Shown: positions 22,018 to 31,615, counted from the stretch's first letter. The stretch: DNA of 40,969 nt from Hymenopellis radicata (GCA_015501595.1 JADNRX010000460.1:1-40969), one strand, 5' to 3'. Program-made: numbers and translations. The notes: generated by a model not told the origin, from the letters alone.

Positions 22018-23273
22018 CTATTGAAGTCCGTTTTCGTACATGTATGTCTGGATATGAGGTAGCATCTTCTGATAAGTCATCCACCCAAAATTGGCCGATA
22101 ATGTTGGCCGACCAACAATCTCATACGCCCAGTCCGCAACTTCAGCAAACTCGGGAGACACCCAGCGAAAGGACTCTTCACGCGATGTTTCTATCTCCGA
22201 ACGACAGTGATCCACGATCTCTCGAGGTACAGGAACCGAGACGCGCTCCAAGTTGTAAGCTGTCGGATTGATGAAGACATCGTTGCGAACAGCTCCTGAT
22301 GGCAAAGCCTCACTTTGCTGGGTGCGAGGTTTGCCTGTGTTCCAGGCAACAGTAAACTCGTTGAGATGATTCTGAACAATCTTCGGCCATAGCCACTGGA
22401 ATAGTTGGCTTTCAAGACATGTCAGTGAATACTGAATAGAATGATTCATGAAAACATACATATGGATTCCGTCTATTGAGATAAAGATTCCGTCTGTCTG
22501 ACCTCTTTTGATAATATGTTCTATGTCTCCGGTGAGCGTCTTCCTCATCCAGTGCCACAGAGACTCGGCAATAATGTTGTGAACACTCTGAACAGCTACG
22601 AATGCAGGGAATTTCACAAGGCTAACCGCTTTGGCATGTATTTCCCTGAAAGAATAATTTGTCAGTGCGAGTGATAGGTATGAATCAGACAACCTACCGA
22701 AATGCTACCTGGAAACCATACTGTACTATTACGACCTCATCTTCGCATAACGCGTAACGGCGGGGTCATTTTATCTTATCGGACCCCGCCGATCGCCTGG
22801 AAATCCTTATCGGCTTTCAGAATTTTTTTTTTCTGAAAATCTGTGAAGATAAGGTCGTAATAGTACAGTACACAACTCCAGTTTCACTATCTTTGTCGGT
22901 GGTGATTTGCAGCGGGATACCTGCCTAGGAGAATTAGCATTGCAGAAACACAGCACTCGAACACGTACAGCCCCATTCCTCTACCATGTCGAGATACAAA
23001 TGGCCAATGGTGTCTGATAGACGAGCATCTGGCACAACTTCTAACTTGATTAGACGACCAGATGCTTTGTCACGAATTTCGTAGATAGGAATGCCCACGG
23101 GGCCCATAAGCAAAGCCTTCGACGAAAGCTTCTCGTGTCCATCACAGCAAAACTCTGCCCAAGGTCCAAGAGATATCAAGGTCGCACGCGGAACCTTTCT
23201 TCGAGTGCCGCCACCATGATGTTTAGCGGCTCCGGTGGCATCCAGTAGCAGCTGCGCCTCTCGCACCATGCGC
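22018..23273 (-). pseudogene. rve-type integrase-like gene, 5' truncated, MITE in an exon
   Basis: Minus-strand exons are 23273-22969, 22920-22698 (containing a MITE), 22645-22460 and 22408-22018, joined by introns of 48-52 bases. The translation carries GPWAEFCCDGHEKL, LYLDMVEEWG, then IPLQITTDKDSETG after the first junction, IIAESLWHWM, LFQWLWPKIVQ and a C-terminus ending YMYENGLQ. This matches an Agaricomycete family with an integrase (rve) core. The three acidic residues expected of a DDE centre are visible: Asp of CDGH, Asp of TTDK, Glu of IAES. After removal of the 148-bp MITE plus one TA, the frame runs on as TGVVYGFQVAF. Upstream of 23273 the gene runs into other MITEs and the first exon is not found. 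The parent family may be a transposon protein or domesticated integrase. Confidence 0.65.
22721..22868. mobile_element. MITE, 148 bp, TA target, inside an integrase exon
   Basis: Ends are perfect over at least 16 bases: CTGTACTATTACGACC at the left and its complement at the right. Flanking TA dinucleotides (22719-22720, 22869-22870) mark a Tc1/mariner-like insertion. The insert plus duplicated TA is 150 bases, a multiple of three, but brings an in-frame TGA. The same CTGTAC start is shared with the MITEs at 23382 and, partly, 24734. Confidence 0.85.
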
Positions 23274-23359
23274 CTGTTGAGACTATGAGTAATAAGAAGG
23301 AATCATAAGTGTAGTTCTTACCGTGGAAGTGCCACATCAGTAAATTCACGGATCTATAG

Positions 23360-23380
23360 GCGGCATAGACTATGCCGCCT
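23360..23380. other. Perfect short palindrome
   Basis: GGCGGCATAG-A-CTATGCCGCC lies directly beside the left TA of the next MITE. Possible footprint or hairpin; meaning unknown. Confidence 0.5.
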
Positions 23381-23381
23381 A

Positions 23382-24729
23382 CTGTACCGTTTCGACCGCA
23401 TGTTCGCATAACGTGTCACGCGGCCGTCGGAACCTAACTTAGAGCTAATGATAATGCATAATGGGGCCTGATTTCTAGTGAATAGCACGGGTATCCCGCG
23501 GGTGATTGGGTTCAGACCCGCACCCTTACCCGCGGTTGGCCCGCACCCGCCGTACGGTACGGGTAACCCGCGATATTCACCCTCGGGCGGTGACGGGTCA
23601 ACGGGTTACCCGCAGCCTGTTGACCCGCTCAACGGCATGCAATGCCCGCCGTGTCCGAAGTCGGTACCGACACACCTCGCAAGTACTCTAGTCCACACCA
23701 AGAACCTGTGCACACTCAGTGGAGGTTTTCATACGCGTTGGCGACCCCCGAGCAATTGCGCGGGGGCTACCAGCGTGCATGAGATGAGTGTGGCATCGAG
23801 GTTAGTGAGGAAGGTGCAAGGAGGGTGTGGTTGAGGATGGTGCCGTGCAGAAGGTGCCGTGTGATGAGGGCGCAGAAGTGCGGAGTGACGAGAGTGTGGG
23901 CGATGAGGGTCCGCGGCGATGGAGGTGCAGCAAATCCGTTGGACAGGTCTCCGCAATGACGACGTCTCGAAGCGCTAGACGCCACTACATGCTTTCTCCT
24001 CGTCAGCACGACATCGGCAGATGCACAAAACGCTATACGCACCAGGTAACGACCTGTCTAGTATTTTCCTTCATTTATTCGCGCCAAAGAACGTACCTTT
24101 GTGGCCAGGAGGCGTACACTGCGCCATCCCAGCTAAAAATCTAACCCCGGCTCACAAATCCGGCGAGGTGGGCGCATGTTCGGCGTCTTGCAGCGCGCGC
24201 ACGGCCTCCAGGTAGTAGCTGCCTTGTCCTGAGGGCTGACACTGGGTGAATTCAGGTAGAAATGGTGCCGTTGTGAGAGACGAGCACCAGGGCAGCCCGG
24301 AACGCATCCGAGGGCGTCGGCAACAGCCAATCCATAGAGAGAAAAAAAGAAACAAGAGATAAGAAGACCAGAGAACGGTCCAGGACTGATGAGCACGTCT
24401 ACACCGACGCGTTGTGGTGGTAAGAGGTTGAGATCTGAAGATCAGTCTTATCTGATCACGGGTGACCACGGGTCACGCGGGTCACGACGGGTGAACGGAC
24501 CGAGACTCGCACCCGTACCCGCATGTACCCGTACCCGCGACCCGCTGCGGTCACCTGACCCGGGCTATTCACTACTGATTTCAGGGCTGCATCGCCCAAA
24601 ATGGCAATTTTTCGGGCCCGCCTGCCGCGGGACTTCCAAATTGGGCCTTGTGCCTGAAAACGAACCTATTTCCTATAAGTTCACGCATAACGCGTCACAT
24701 GCCGCGAACTTACGGTCGAAACAGTACAG
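23382..24729. mobile_element. TA-flanked MITE, split by a hAT-like element
   Basis: Left end CTGTACCGTTTCGACCG and reversed right end CTGTACTGTTTCGACCG, flanked by TA (23380-23381 and 24730-24731). It is 1348 bases in total, of which 1107 belong to the nested hAT-like element, so the original MITE was about 241 bases. The termini resemble those of the MITE at 22721. Confidence 0.75.
23476..24574. mobile_element. hAT-like non-autonomous element, 1.1 kb, 8-bp TSD
   Basis: Termini are TAGTGAATAGCACGGGT and (reversed) TAGTGAATAGCCCGGGT, fitting the hAT start consensus TAGNG. The target duplication CTGATTTC is perfect (23468-23475 and 24575-24582). Dense ACCCGCGGGT / ACGGGTACCCGC subterminal repeats fill both ends. 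No transposase was recognised inside. Confidence 0.8.
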
Positions 24730-24733
24730 TATA

Positions 24734-24996
24734 CTGTAGAGATTCAATCAATTTGTCGGTCACAGGTCACCGACGACCCGAAATCGACGAAATGTCACAC
24801 GGGTCACAGGTCGCATCGCAATCTGACGATTCCAGTAGCTGAAAAAGGCAAAAACAATCATGAAATCATCCAAATTGGGGTAATTTGATGAAATTTTTTG
24901 CTCTGGTCACAGCACCTTCGGCGCCGCGACGAAATCAAAATTTCGTCGCGGCGGTCACACGTCACATAAGGTGACAAATTGAATGAATCTCTACAG
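24734..24996. mobile_element. MITE, 263 bp, TA target, with a 14-bp perfect hairpin
   Basis: Left end CTGTAGAGATTCAATCAATT and right end complementary with one difference, flanked by TA (24732-24733, 24997-24998). It begins two bases after the previous MITE's TA, so the two sit side by side. A 14-bp perfect stem (24922-24935 with 24940-24953, CGCCGCGACGAAAT) with a CAAA loop lies inside. Confidence 0.75.
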
Positions 24997-25327
24997 TACC
25001 GGTTTTCACCGGTATAGGAGAAAAGTGAATCTGCCAATCCTATACCACCTGTACTCATGCATTGGTATAGAGAAGTAAATGTCTATACTAGATTTACGAG
25101 TGGTTCTATGCCATTTATACCAACCTTTCCATTGGATTCTATACCGATTCACACATTATAGGGCTCAAATGCAGCATGAAATTGACAGGTCATCCTATTC
25201 TAGCCATCTACGCCGGGGAACACGCTCATACGATCATCATGCGAAGCCGGTACCCATTGAAGCTGTCAGAAATGGCAATATGAGCGAGGTGCACGGAAAA
25301 CCTGTGCGACTTATACGCACTACGAAT

Positions 25328-25780
25328 TAGTCCTGGAGTGATCGCGGGGTGCTTAGGCGGCAACCCGCCGATTATGTAAACTACCCAGTTTGGCCAACGC
25401 GTCTCCTACGCGCCGTGTTGTGCATACCACTTTACACTCATTCCCGCTTCCATATCCAAAGATATATTGCCATAAATAACATCTTACATGCTCTAGAATC
25501 TACACCCTTGCTGAAATACAGCGTAAATGAATATTTGGGTGACCTGGTCATGATTGCACAGCCACAGTGTCAGATACCACCGTGTCGTGCATGTGTTGGG
25601 TGAAAATTATAACCGTAGTGTTAGTGCAAGGTCTAACAGTGAGATAACCTTCTGTCAGGTGGTTTGACACGTCGCTATGGCTGTGGCATGAGCAGACGCG
25701 TAACCGTGGCTGAACCGAATCGGGACATTTACATAATCAAGCGGTTGCCGCCCAAGGGCCTCGCGATCACTAACAGACTA
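25328..25780. mobile_element. Inverted-terminal element, about 453 bp
   Basis: The left end TAGTCCTGGAGTGATCGCG and reversed right end TAGTCTGTTAGTGATCGCG are alike. The match continues inward through GGCGGCAACC and GATTATGTAAA for about 50 bases. No clean target duplication is seen. A short open frame inside (25349-25603) has no recognised domain. Confidence 0.6.
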
Positions 25781-25847
25781 CATACAAAATACTTACTCGT
25801 TCGTCATTTTCGTATCGTCCGTCTGTCTTCGAGAGACTAACTACGAA

Positions 25848-26634
25848 TTACATCTGAAGAGAGGGTGTAAACAGACCATTGTCGAGGCCGCTGCCACTGG
25901 CAACAGGCACATTCTGCGCCTTCTTCTTCGTGAGGTATGGCTTGGCGGCTGTGATCACCGTCCTCCAGGTATCCAGTGTGAACTTCTGCTTTATCTGCGA
26001 GAACAAGCCAGCCAAAATAGTTCCCCACGGATCGTTGCGGAAGCTGATGGCATTGTTCTTCGATCCTCGCTCCTCATCGGTTGTTAGTCGCACACCGGTC
26101 TTCCACAACGACAGGCTGTACATAGCCTATTAAACGAAGAAATCAGTGCAAGAACTTGTGGCGAAATACAGTTTACAGACAGCCGTCGCACATAAGGCGA
26201 GTCCAGCGGCGGGAACCCCATACGATTTGGTGGGTGTTTTAGTTTGGACACAGTGCAGATAGTATCCGAACACCCGGAGAAACAGTGGGAGAGAGGAAAG
26301 CACCGACTTTCTGTGACTAGTTCTTAGTGTACGAAACGATTGAGAAATAAGGGCGTAAGGGTCCAGAAGCCTCTGGGTCGAGGTAGATGAAATTGTATTC
26401 CGTCAGTTGATACTCGACCCAACTCTTAATCTCGTCTGTGGATGAGAAGTGGGTCTCGCAGTAGTTGTCGGTGTCAGCGCGCGCGCGTTCTTGGCGATTT
26501 CGCTCCGCAGAGTTCGCAAATATTGCATAGCCTAATCCGCTGCGTCAGATAATGCACCATGTGAGAAAAGCAACATACCACATTCATAACGGCATCATTC
26601 TCGACTCGGCTCTTCCCATTTTCATCGAGAGGAG
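25848..26634 (-). pseudogene. Uncharacterised Agaricomycete gene, 3' part (split by the 11.4-kb hAT)
   Basis: Continues the gene whose 5' part is at 38057-39890. Reading restarts after the target duplication with DENGKSRVENDAVMNV (26626-26579). An intron (26578 to about 26527) leads to AMQYLRTLRSEIAKNAR, then the frame changes at a GCGCGCGCG run (about 26477-26487) to DNYCETHFSSTDEIKSWVEY and YNFIYLDPE. About 65 bases later, where an intron with a lost donor seems likely (its end CTAAGAACTAGTCACAG looks like a branch point and acceptor), it resumes as SSLPLFLRVFGYYLH, GVPAAGLALCATA and, after another intron, AMYSLSLWKTG, ending at 25848. The frameshift and lost donor suggest decay. I recall this domain order from uncharacterised Agaricomycete proteins. 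Function unknown. Confidence 0.5.
26627..26634 (+). repeat. 8-bp target-site duplication of the large hAT, left (GAGAGGAG)
   Basis: GAGAGGAG abuts the terminus TAGGGTTCG at 26635 and is repeated exactly at 38057-38064 next to the other terminus. Confidence 0.85.
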
Positions 26635-26815
26635 TAGGGTTCGAAAGTCCAGTTAAGTTAGGTTAAATACCTTACTTTTCAGTTGACTGTTAACCTGACC
26701 GGTTAGGAAATTTTTGATTTTACACTAACCTTTAACCTTGACCGGTCAAATAGCCTGACCGGTCAAGTTAAACAAATCAGACGCGAGAAGACCGGTTAAG
26801 ACTGAGACCGGTCAT

Positions 26816-27276
26816 AGTTGGTCTAGGGTGGTGAAGTAAACCCTAGGTTTTGATACCGGTAGGGTTTACTGCGGTAAGTTACCGGTATCGATACCGGTAA
26901 CTTACCTCATGGTTGAGGAGGTAGGTAACTTACCCAACACGTGACCTATCATGTGATCAGCGGCGGAAGGAGGGAAGGTTGTGGGTGGAGAACAGTGGAG
27001 ATGAGAGGGTACTTAGGTCACAGATAGTGGGTAAGGCATTGTATGGTAAATACAGTTGAAATATGTGCACTTTGAAGCCCAAAATTCGCTCTGAGGAGCA
27101 AAAAAACACGGCCCAGAAGCCCCGCGAGAAATTGCGCCACGCTTCTCACGTGAAAAGTCACGTGTTCGGTAAGTAACGGTAACTTACCGTATTGATACCA
27201 AGACCTCTGGGACCCCCTAGGTAACTTACCGGTAAGTTACCTACCCGGAGGTTTACTTCACCACCCTAAGTTGGTC
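26816..27276. mobile_element. hAT-like MITE, 445 bp, with 8-bp TSD AGTTGGTC
   Basis: The element proper is 26824-27268; the range includes its duplications AGTTGGTC at 26816-26823 and 27269-27276, which are identical. Inverted ends read TAGGGTGGTGAAGTAAACC on both strands, again TAGNG. Inside are GGTAAGTTACCGGTA palindromic repeats on both flanks. It sits in the left subterminal region of the large hAT, so it inserted later. Confidence 0.85.
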
Positions 27277-27313
27277 AAAGTCGGTCATAGCTCCGCATCT
27301 GACTGAGCAAAAT

Positions 27314-27393
27314 GCTATCAACGAGGATTGAACTCATGACTCTTGGTCAATTAGGAGCATCCGCACAGCCATTTACCGGTCAGCCATAACAGC
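27314..27393 (-). tRNA. tRNA-like sequence, probably a pseudo-tRNA
   Basis: On the minus strand, 80 bases begin GCTGTTATGGCTGACCGG and end GAGTTCAATCCTCGTTGATAGC-like. The ends GCTGTTA and TGATAGC can pair over seven positions with two wobbles. TGGCTGACCGG fits an A box, AGTTCAATCC fits a B box, and ATGAG/CTCGT closes a T arm. The anticodon loop could be CTCCTAA (anticodon CCT), but the flanking bases do not pair, so a working tRNA is unlikely. A captured or tRNA-derived fragment is more plausible. Confidence 0.3.
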
Positions 27394-27501
27394 TTGACAG
27401 GCAGTAGCAGCAATCGCTGATACTCACACCTCGAAGATACAGACATGGAAAAAAAATAAATCGAACAAATATACAACTACTACTACAATACAGAGAATAC
27501 A

Positions 27502-30500
27502 TTAAACAATAGGAAAGTATTTCAAGCCCTCGTGCCAGCGACGCTCGCGATCTTCTATCCACTTCTCTTTCTCTTCTTCGGAAGCTGTCGCCCAGAATTC
27601 TTCATCAGTTCGCCCGCCGTTGTACACCCACCGAAACAGACCACCTGCCGAATAGTGTGTCACGGAATATCGACGCTCGCCCTTCCGAATGCGAATATTG
27701 GAGTGGATAATGAGAGCGGAAGGGAGATAGATGGTGCATCCGGCGGGGAGCTCGATAACAAGCTTAAGATCCCACAGTACAATATGGCCACCCTTTGTAT
27801 GATCAAAGGGCCCAAACGGCGTGACGGCACACCATCCGTCAGGCTTGTTCGCGAAGTCTCCGTGTGGTTCGCAAATGACACGGCCGCCACAATTGACGGT
27901 CATGCAAGCAAACGGATTATTGCTAAAGTTACGACGGAGGTGTGGAAGAGCGGTGGTGAGCGTGTCGAGCGTGGAGACGTAGGCGGTATGCATGGGACGA
28001 TTATGTGTTTCGAAAGTTCCTGCGAATTATCAGAACAAGAAGGGATAGATAATGGAAAACGTACGCCCTACCCACCCCGCCAGACAAATAAAGGAGGGAT
28101 CGCGCAAGAGACCACGCATGAAGTCCTTGACGGCGCCAGAAAGTGCACGATTCCCGGGGGCCTAAGGAATATGTGTTGGAGGAGACCCGACACCGACATT
28201 CTTTATTACTATATATAGACATAGACTCCTTTCTGTTTCGTATTTAAACCTCTCGATCGTCTCGTGCCTCCTCAGTCGTTTCTACCCTCAAGTACGACTG
28301 AGGTGAGCGGATACCCTTTCGTTAACTATTCTACATACTTACCAGCACCTCGTAGTGCTTACCTATACCATCTGCTTCCTTTAGGTTTGTCTACCGACTT
28401 CCAATACAGTCGTTTCTACCCTCGAGTACGACTGAGTGCTTACCTATACCATCTGCTTCCTTTAGGTTATGGGCCCCGCAAGCGCTTAATCTCACAGACG
28501 ACTCACATTCATTCATCTATCACCCCACTATCCATCCATTACCCCCTCCCCGTGCCCCCCAACAGACATTCCCGTTGACTTCGCAACTATCGACTCCTAT
28601 CCATACGTTCAAATCGTATCCACGTTCAAACCGTACCACCATATCGTGCTCAAATCATACCACTGATACCAGATCCACCACCACGTTCAAATCGTCACTT
28701 ACTCCACGTTCAAATCGTAACCCACCGTTCATTCTACGCACTATCCCTATTTTACCATGGCCTATCAACAAATCCAGACGTCGACTCTCACTGAGCGCCT
28801 CATGCTTCGCACAGACAAGACAAACTATGCATCGTTCAAGATCCACATCGAGGAGTACATTGCAGGAAAAGGTATTACCGGCTACCTCGATGCATCCATC
28901 CCACAACCCCCTATCATAACTGTCAGCGTCGGCGCTCTGACTCCTGCACAGATGCCCGTGTACTCCACCACCCCTTCCCGCGATGAATGGAACTATCGCA
29001 ACGGTGTCGCAAAGTCTATCATCATCACAAATATTGTCGATCCCATCGCTATTGGACTTAAGCGAGATGGCACCGCGGCTGAGGTCTGGGAGCGGCTAGA
29101 GAAGATCTGCCTTCCTAAGAGTGACGCCGCACTCTCGCTTGCCGAAGAACAGTTCAACAATACGAAGTTCACTGGCACCTCACGGAACGAGCTAGACGAG
29201 CACATTGCCAACGTGCACGCGAAGGCAGCCAGGCTGCAGTCGCTTGGAAAAGTAGTCCCAGATAAGGATCTCAAGAATACCATCGCGCGCTCGCTACCCA
29301 AGACACCTGAGTGGTTTGGCATCAGCGGTAGTCTCTACGCCGCACTTAGCAGCGAGGATGTCATCGCCCTAATCCAGGCTCATGCGATCCATATTGGCTT
29401 ATCCGAGGAACCGACGCTGGGACTCGGCATAAATGCAAACACGTACGCTGCCACTGGTGGAGGTGGCGCAAGGCGTTCGTGCACCAACCCGAATTGTAAG
29501 GCACGCGATAGATCGGGGCATTGGATCGCCGACTGCTATTGGCCGGGGGGAGGAAAGGAAGGACAATTTCCGGCCAATTTTGGTCGTCGAGAACAGCAGC
29601 CTCAGGCCAACCAGGTCGTCTACCCCTCCGTCTCCCATCATGTACTGGCTGCACGAAGCGATACTATAGAGAATGGGGAGATCGTCGTTCGTTTTATTGA
29701 CGAGATGGAGGTTGAAGAGGTTATGCCGCCTTTGGAGTATATTGGCAGAGAGGCGGAATATGTAGACTGACGGTGGGAACAAGGAGATGGAAGAGAGTTT
29801 GGGATTTGCCATTATAGAGAACGACACGCGCAACACGAATCCCGGTGACGGGAAGGAAGTAGGCATGGTATCGTCAGAGTCTGCGCGTCTTGGACTCGTT
29901 ATGGTTGATTTGCTGGCACCGATGCCAGGCAGCGCAAACCCATTCATGCTAGTTATGCAAGATGGGCCTGCATCCAAATCCTACGCTTTCTTGGACGATA
30001 CACGCGAGACGACGATGATCCAAGCATTCGATGAATACCGACGCCGGGTCGAACAGTCCAGTATGGGTCACAGGATTCGCGAAGTCTACGCCGACGGTAT
30101 ATTCAAGTCGCGTCCATGGAAGGAATACTTTGCCACTCACAATATAACACATCTATCCACCTCACATATGGCCAGCACCTCTACGGCTAATCAAGGACAC
30201 GATTCACACGACGTCGTCGGCGTTGACAGCAAAGCGAAGCGGATCCGATGCGGTGTTTGCGTGGAAACTCACACGCATGTCGAGTGTTGATGGTATTACG
30301 AATTGATCTATGTGTCACGGCACTACAGATGTACAGGTGTGTTGAGATATCTTGGAGGTAATCGTCGGGTCTGGGGGAGTGTTGGAGGAGACCCGACACC
30401 GACGTTCTTTATTACTATATATAGACATGGACTCCTTTCTGTTTCGTATTTAAACCTCTCGATCGTCTCGTGCCTCCTCAGTCGTTTCTACCCTCGAGTA

Positions 30501-31563
30501 CGACTGAGGTGAGCGGATACCCTTTCGTTAACTATTCTACATACTTACCAGCACTTCGTAGTGCTTACCTATACCATCTGCTTCCTTTAGGTTTGTCTAC
30601 CGACTTCCAATACAGTCGTTTCTACCCTCGAGTACGACTGAGTGCTTACCTATACCATCTGCTTCCTTTAATATGAGAACAGGAATGATGAGACAAAAAG
30701 AAATACGCACCAGCTCACCACCGCCATGAGAAATACCAATCGCCGGGGCAGGGAAACGCCCGCGCTTGTGCTCGCTCAGCTTCTTCGAAAAAGTAACCCC
30801 ACGACAGCCTTTGTCGATGGCTTCAACAATTCCCTTCTCGACCGCCGTCCACTTCTCCTCGTCGCGGGGTTTTCCCGCAATCAACGCTATCATTCGCCTC
30901 TTCTGATCCACCACTGGACGACTTCCCGGCACGTAACGAATGAGGCGCATGCCATCTTGGGAGAGAACAGCATCGAGGTCGTCCTTGGTGCGTGCTTTGG
31001 TGGGTGGGTCGCGCCGCTTGCCTTTCCATCCTCCTTCAGCGGCGGGGAGATCTTGGGCATCAAGGTCGACGACAACAGGATCATGGGCCTCCCGAAGACG
31101 TTTATGGCCAACGCCTTTCACCGAAGTTCCGGCATCTGTCTGTGCGCGAGTGCGAGCCTTAAGACGACGTGAATGTGAGTTACGTTGGCGATGGTTGACG
31201 GATTCGGATGCGGGTGACGCGGGAACTGGATCTGCGGATGCGGATGAAGGAGTGGGAGTGGGTGACGGGTACGCCTGGCCTGATTGCATAGTCGCGCCCA
31301 AGGAAGATTGCGGACGATCCAGAAGAGAAGATTCCTGGCCAAACAAATGAGAATTTATATATGATTAAAGAGAGGAGACGTACTATGGGATTCTCGAGTT
31401 CAACATCAGATTCACAATCATCGTTGGCGCCCGCTGCCGCGATTTCCACGTAACGAAGCGAAAGAAGGGCGTCCAAGTCGACGTCTACGGCGATGGCCTC
31501 CCCAAGCTGCTGCCAGGGAGAGAATTCGCGTCCGGTACGCGTTCGGCGCACTGGGAAAGGCAT
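27502..31563 (-). CDS. Tet/JBP-like 2OG-Fe(II) oxygenase, cargo of the large hAT
   Basis: Minus-strand exons 31563-31384, 31334-30711, 28161-28065 and 28019-27502 give 472 residues without stops. Introns are 49, 2549 and 45 bases; the large one contains the Copia-type element. Residues 1-60 (MPFPVRRTRTGREFSPWQQL...) are followed by a Ser/Pro- and basic-rich linker, then FSKKLSEHKRGRFPA and GISHGGG (about 260-266), and the oxygenase core. The core has an HxD iron motif (H353, G, D355 in EPHGDFAN), KGGHIVLWDLKLVIELPAG as the core strands, a distal His (H406 in ALIIHSN) and Arg 416/417 for 2-oxoglutarate. This matches my memory of basidiomycete Tet-like 2OG-Fe(II) oxygenases, reported to be linked to KDZ transposons. 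Members of the wider TET/JBP group oxidise thymine or 5-methylcytosine in DNA; activity here is inferred only. The 5' region is disturbed by a hAT-like insertion. Confidence 0.7.
28169..28173 (+). repeat. 5-bp target duplication of the Copia-type element, left (ATATG)
   Basis: ATATG here and at 30671-30675, directly outside the two LTRs. Confidence 0.8.
28174..28464 (+). repeat. 5' LTR, 291 bp
   Basis: Begins TGTTGGAGGAGACCCGACA and ends CTGCTTCCTTTA, the same length as the 3' LTR at 30380-30670, with about four substitutions seen. It contains a duplicated block (CAGTCGTTTCTACCCTC..GT, at about 28272 and 28408) that is itself partly palindromic. A TATA-like run (ACTATATATAGAC, about 28207-28219) fits an LTR promoter. 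Confidence 0.85.
28757..29770 (+). CDS. Gag-like polyprotein of the Copia-type element
   Basis: Frame of 337 residues starting at ATG 28757 (TTTACCATGG context). The N-terminal two thirds have the layout of Copia gag (UBN2-type): LTERLMLRTDKTNYASFK at residues 11-28, AEVWERLEKI near residue 110, and FTGTSRNELDEHI.NV.. further on. Near residue 242 a zinc-knuckle-like segment reads CTNPNCKARDRSGHWIADCY followed by WPGGGKEGQFP, a signature of fungal Copia gag. No frameshift or stop was seen. The product would coat the RNA in virus-like particles. It keeps its own stop codon rather than continuing into pol, consistent with the deletion of most of pol. Confidence 0.85.
   Translation: MAYQQIQTSTLTERLMLRTDKTNYASFKIHIEEYIAGKGITGYLDASIPQPPIITVSVGALTPAQMPVYSTTPSRDEWNYRNGVAKSIIITNIVDPIAIGLKRDGTAAEVWERLEKICLPKSDAALSLAEEQFNNTKFTGTSRNELDEHIANVHAKAARLQSLGKVVPDKDLKNTIARSLPKTPEWFGISGSLYAALSSEDVIALIQAHAIHIGLSEEPTLGLGINANTYAATGGGGARRSCTNPNCKARDRSGHWIADCYWPGGGKEGQFPANFGRREQQPQANQVVYPSVSHHVLAARSDTIENGEIVVRFIDEMEVEEVMPPLEYIGREAEYVD
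29787..30290 (+). pseudogene. Integrase-core remnant of the Copia-type element
   Basis: Open frame of up to 167 codons in which the middle (MVDLLAPMPGSANPFMLVM, SKSYAFLDDTRETTMIQAF, EYRRRVEQSSMGHRIREVYA, WKEYFATHNITHLSTS) follows the first half of a Copia integrase core: the first Asp strand, the YAFL-type strand, and the EYFA..GI.H segment that precedes the third acidic residue. The residue expected to be the second Asp is in EVYADG. The rest of pol is gone and the C-terminal part is unrelated. Probably not functional. Confidence 0.6.
30380..30670 (+). repeat. 3' LTR, 291 bp
   Basis: Same length and termini as the 5' LTR at 28174-28464. Followed by ATATG (30671-30675). Confidence 0.85.
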
Positions 31564-31615
31564 GTCAGTAAATCTTGTCAATGAAGCAGAGAGACGCGTC
31601 CAAAGGAGGGCGAGA

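Larger units (their letters stand above)
28174..30670 (+). mobile_element. Copia-type LTR retrotransposon, 2.5 kb, defective
   Basis: Two 291-bp LTRs in direct orientation, a 5-bp duplication ATATG, a gag-type gene (28757-29770) and an integrase remnant (29787-30290). GGTTATGGGCCCC directly follows the 5' LTR, where the primer site is expected, and GGGGGAG precedes the 3' LTR as a polypurine tract. Reverse transcriptase, RNase H and protease regions are missing, so it depends on other copies to move. It lies on the plus strand, opposite to the oxygenase gene whose intron 2 it occupies. LTR near-identity indicates a fairly recent insertion. Confidence 0.85.

Noticed and set aside
29787..30290. 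A novel second protein of the LTR element.
   Set aside because: Its middle follows the Copia integrase core; the remainder is out-of-frame debris.
30597..30710. Reading the oxygenase exon 2 on into the intron as a separate 249-residue protein.
   Set aside because: The frame enters the LTR. A clean GTGCGT donor after GISHGGGEL joins in phase to APGN at 28161, which restores the conserved family sequence.
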